Source of the DNA: JAPOUP01 sp026708635
GTDB taxonomy: Bacteria > Pseudomonadota > Alphaproteobacteria > Rhodobacterales > Rhodobacteraceae
Assembly: GCA_965200115.1 (NCBI GenBank)
Contig: OZ241336.1
Coordinates: 1,178,001-1,242,000, forward strand
Reading direction: 5' to 3'
Length of the DNA stretch: 64,000 nt
The notes under the pieces are model-generated. The model was not told the DNA's origin and did no database searches. It saw nothing but the letters and a program-made list of their open reading frames with translations. This document shows, piece by piece, positions 61,527-64,000 of the stretch. Both the position numbers and the translations under genes were made by a program. Position 1 is the first letter of the stretch, and each line of letters begins with the position of its first letter.

Positions 61527-62753
61527 ATGGCTAAACGATGCGATGCGCTGATTGTCGGGGGAGGCCTGAATGGCTGCACGATGGCCCTGGCGCTCGCGCG
61601 CGCCGGCCTTAGCGCCACCGTGATCGAACGTACGCCGCGCGATGATTCACTGAAACCGGACTTTGACGGACGCGGCTATGCGCTCGCCCTGGCATCCAAA
61701 AGGATGCTTGAGGCATTGGGAATATGGAATCGCGTCGCCGACAGGGCGCAGTCGATCCTCAGGATCGTTGTCACCGACGGCCGCGCGGGTGACGGCCCCT
61801 CGCCGCTGCTGCTGGAGTTCGACCACGCGGAGCTGGATGAGGGACCGGTCGGATTCATGCTGGAGGACCGCTATTTAAGGCGCGCCCTGAACGAAGCGTT
61901 GGCGGAGTGTCCGAACGTCACGCGGGTCCACGGGCGTAACGTGATCGCGCATGAAGTGACCGACAGTGACGTATGCGCCGAATTCGACAATGGCGGCACC
62001 GCGCGGGGTACGGTCCTGGTCGCGGCGGATGGCCAGAACAGCGCGATAGCGCATCGTGAGGGAATCACCTATGCCGGCTGGCCATACGGGCAGACTTCAC
62101 TCGTCTGCGCGATCGGGCATGAACGGCCCCACAACGGAACCGCGCATCAGTTTTTCATGCCCGGCGGACCGCTCGCGCTACTGCCGCTCCCGGGAAACCG
62201 CACCTCCATCGTCTGGACCGAATCCAGCAAAACCGCCGAGCGGATACGGATGATGGACGCCGATGGATACATCGATGCACTGGGTCCCGCGGTAGGCGGA
62301 TTCCTCGGCGAAATCCGGCTCGAGGGAGACCGGTATTCGTATCCTCTCGCGCTGTCGGTCGCCAACCGGTTCGCCAAACGCCGCGTGGCGCTCATCGGCG
62401 ACGCGGCACACCGGGTGCATCCCCTTGCCGGGCAGGGACTCAACGCTGGCCTAAAGGACGTCGGCACGCTGGTTGAGGTCTTGGTGCGGGCGCACCGGCG
62501 CGGCGAGGATATCGGTGCCCTGGACGTAATTGAGCGATACCAGCGTTGGCGCCGGTTCGACACCGCTACACTGGCCGCGGCCACCGACTCGATCAACAGG
62601 CTATTCTCCAATGACGACGGTCTGGTGCGGAGCCTGCGCGATATCGGCATGGGTGTCGTGAACGCGGTTCCCACCCTTCGGCGCGGGCTTATGCGGGAAG
62701 CGGCCGGGCTGACCGGCGATCTTCCGAAGCTACTTCAGGGCAGGCCAATCTGA
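61527..62753 (+). CDS. UbiH/UbiF/COQ6-family FAD monooxygenase
   Basis: The protein of 408 residues has the N-terminal Rossmann motif LIVGGGLNGCTMALALARAG, the middle VAADGQNS, and the FAD-ribityl motif IGDAAHRVHPLAGQGLNAGL. It should hydroxylate the ubiquinone ring at the inner membrane; which position (C1, C5 or C6) cannot be assigned. ATG 61527 gives the family's normal start. It converges with the Trm112-like gene with no spacing. Confidence 0.9.
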   Translation: MAKRCDALIVGGGLNGCTMALALARAGLSATVIERTPRDDSLKPDFDGRGYALALASKRMLEALGIWNRVADRAQSILRIVVTDGRAGDGPSPLLLEFDHAELDEGPVGFMLEDRYLRRALNEALAECPNVTRVHGRNVIAHEVTDSDVCAEFDNGGTARGTVLVAADGQNSAIAHREGITYAGWPYGQTSLVCAIGHERPHNGTAHQFFMPGGPLALLPLPGNRTSIVWTESSKTAERIRMMDADGYIDALGPAVGGFLGEIRLEGDRYSYPLALSVANRFAKRRVALIGDAAHRVHPLAGQGLNAGLKDVGTLVEVLVRAHRRGEDIGALDVIERYQRWRRFDTATLAAATDSINRLFSNDDGLVRSLRDIGMGVVNAVPTLRRGLMREAAGLTGDLPKLLQGRPI

Positions 62754-62939
62754 TCAGTCAAGTGGACGCGCCTCGTCCACCAGCATAACCGGGATACCGT
62801 TGCGGATCGGATAGGCCAGATGCGCGGCCCTCGATACCAGTTCCTGGCGTTCAGCGTCATAGCTCAGTACGGCATGGGTGTGGGGACAGACCAGCGCCTC
62901 AAGCATCCTACGGTCAAACGGCTGCACCGGCTCGCTCAC
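62754..62939 (-). CDS. Trm112-like (UPF0434) protein
   Basis: The 61-residue protein has LEALVCPHTHAVL, where the second zinc Cys is replaced by Thr/His as in many alphaproteobacterial members, and AYPIRNGIPVMLVDEAR. Bacterial relatives may stabilise methyltransferases. The GTG start overlaps the LON-domain gene's TGA (GTGA). Confidence 0.88.
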   Translation of the reverse strand: MSEPVQPFDRRMLEALVCPHTHAVLSYDAERQELVSRAAHLAYPIRNGIPVMLVDEARPLD

Positions 62940-63580
62940 TGCATCATCTCCTCGCCCGTTCCGCCGTGCAGCTCAAATTCGATCAGGGTCTCCAGCGTCC
63001 TGCGCCGACCGCCGAGTGTCGGCGCCTCAAGCAGCGCCTGCCTGTCTTCCGGCTCGAACGGGCAGAGCATGCTAAGGGAATTGATCAGCAGTTCGTCGTC
63101 AGCCTCGCGAAGCGAGTCCCAGTCCGTGTTCAGCGACCGATCCTGGAAGAAACGGGACAGAAGATCGAGAAACGCCTCACGGTCAAGTTCGGGATCCTTT
63201 TCCGCCGCCCCGAGATCGCGGGAGAACCCCTGCCAGGACACCTTGAAGCGGTGATAGGGCACGAACCCGCCTTCCTCTCTCTCGAGCCGAAACCGGGAAA
63301 TCCCGCCAAGGGTGATCATGTAACGACCATCCTCGGTTTCGGAGAACGAACTCAACCGACCGGCGCAGCCAATGGCATGCAGCTGGTCGCAATCTTCGCC
63401 GCTTCCGCCGCTGGGCTGGACCATCCCGATCAACCTGTGGGAGGTCTTCATCGTATCGTCGAGCATCGCGAGATAGCGCGGCTCGAATATATGCAGCGGA
63501 AGGCGCGCCCGGGGCAGCAGAATCGCGCCAGGCAGCGGAAACACCGGAATCATGTCCGGAAGGTCAGACTCTGAGAACAT
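62936..63580 (-). CDS. LON-substrate-binding-domain protein
   Basis: The 214-residue protein has the N-terminal LON domain (MIPVFPLPGAILLPRARLPL, then HIFEPRYLAM) without ATPase or protease parts. Such proteins are often adjacent to Trm112-like and CnoX genes in alphaproteobacteria. The function is unknown; a peptide-binding or quality-control role is inferred from the LON fold. Confidence 0.9.
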   Translation of the reverse strand: MFSESDLPDMIPVFPLPGAILLPRARLPLHIFEPRYLAMLDDTMKTSHRLIGMVQPSGGSGEDCDQLHAIGCAGRLSSFSETEDGRYMITLGGISRFRLEREEGGFVPYHRFKVSWQGFSRDLGAAEKDPELDREAFLDLLSRFFQDRSLNTDWDSLREADDELLINSLSMLCPFEPEDRQALLEAPTLGGRRRTLETLIEFELHGGTGEEMMQ

Positions 63581-63606
63581 GACCTAAAGATAGCCCGTTC
63601 GTCATG

Positions 63607-64000
63607 TCAGGCAAATATCATCGATGAAAGACGTCGGCGGCCGCTGAGCACGATCGGATCCTGCGGTTTCATTGAATCGAATACCGTGAACAGCTGCGTC
63701 CTCGCCGCACCGTCATTCCACTCACGGTCACGGCGGAACAGTTCAAGAAGTTCGTCCACCGCACCCTGAACGTCGCCTGACGAATGTAGCGCCAGCGCGA
63801 GGTCGAACCGAGCCTGGCTGTTGCCGGGATCTCCTGACACCGCGGCGCGCAGTTCTCCGACCGGTCCCGCGTTGGCGGCCTGCCGGGCCAGTTCGATCCG
63901 GGCGAATGCGGTCTCCAGCTCCGGTGATTCACTGATTCCGGCCGGAGCGCCGTTAAGTACGGCCTCCGCCTGGTCAAGATCGCCCAAAGCCACATACGCG
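63607..64000 (-). CDS. CnoX/YbbN-like thioredoxin-fold protein, C-terminal part
   Basis: Only the last ~131 residues are in the window and the gene continues past the right edge. Visible are TPR-like helices (LGDLDQAEAVLNGAPAG, QARFDLALALHSSGDVQGAV) and a C-terminal region with RTQLFTVFDSM typical of CnoX/YbbN chaperedoxins. The N-terminal thioredoxin domain lies outside. The LON-domain gene is directly downstream, as in related genomes. Confidence 0.8.
   Translation of the reverse strand, partial: AYVALGDLDQAEAVLNGAPAGISESPELETAFARIELARQAANAGPVGELRAAVSGDPGNSQARFDLALALHSSGDVQGAVDELLELFRRDREWNDGAARTQLFTVFDSMKPQDPIVLSGRRRLSSMIFA

Overview
The window looks like a chromosomal segment of a GC-rich alphaproteobacterium, most probably of the order Rhodobacterales. 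This is inferred from gene order: an FNR-type regulator next to ccoNOQP-ccoGHIS, divergent hemC/hemE, cysK beside a DUF3772/MscS channel, and lolA/ftsK/aminotransferase ... ubiH/Trm112/LON/cnoX. No rRNA or other direct taxonomic marker is present. Housekeeping blocks have long, clean reading frames. They alternate with accessory zones full of broken genes, insertion-sequence scraps and toxin-antitoxin debris.

Layout. 1-0.5 kb: the start of a surface lipoprotein gene that runs off the left edge. 0.6-7 kb: a gene graveyard with DprA/phosphoribosyltransferase, IS630, HigBA-like, serine recombinase, RelE/XRE and DUF262 remnants, a tRNA-Ser(GGA), and a Panacea-domain gene carrying an IS30 scrap, followed by a two-helix membrane protein frame with two stops. 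7.3-17.4 kb: a MscS channel, cysK, a class-I glutamine amidotransferase, and two FAD/GcvT dimethylglycine/sarcosine-dehydrogenase-like enzymes with a PNPOx-fold protein. 17.4-23.3 kb: a second accessory zone (RelB/YafQ remnant, Fic protein with a perfect palindrome upstream, Abi fragment, HTH pseudogene, MT-A70 methylase, MntA/HepT). 23.7-33.2 kb: the complete high-affinity cbb3 oxidase and assembly operon ccoNOQP-ccoGHIS with an FNR box and an FnrL-like regulator. 33.4-38.6 kb: two TbpB-like lipoproteins, a porin and an XRE regulator. This part contains two copies of an apparently structured ~140-nt leader element.

38.8-39.8 kb: an IS5-family element with recognisable ends. 40.1-41.5 kb: a GlcD-type FAD oxidase. 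41.6-46.3 kb: an island with a coupled pair, a PLD-like two-HKD protein and a large uncharacterised partner. 46.4-56.2 kb: hemC, hemE, gamma-glutamyltransferase, hspQ, a lytic transglycosylase-like lipoprotein, lolA, ftsK and an aminotransferase. 56.2-59.6 kb: an island with a GTGA-coupled ABC/OLD-type ATPase and a putative PD-(D/E)XK nuclease. 59.7-64 kb: amidase, a UbiH-family hydroxylase, a Trm112-like protein, a LON-domain protein and the C-terminal part of a CnoX/YbbN-like protein.

The core genes describe an aerobic/microaerobic heterotroph: cbb3 respiration under FNR control, haem synthesis, ubiquinone-type hydroxylation, one-carbon release from methylated amines, and lipoprotein trafficking. 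The most interesting candidates for new biology are the repeated structured leader (34.8 and 38.0 kb), the ATPase-nuclease pair (56.9-58.9 kb) and the PLD pair (42.2-46.3 kb). All functions are read from sequence alone; no database search was possible.
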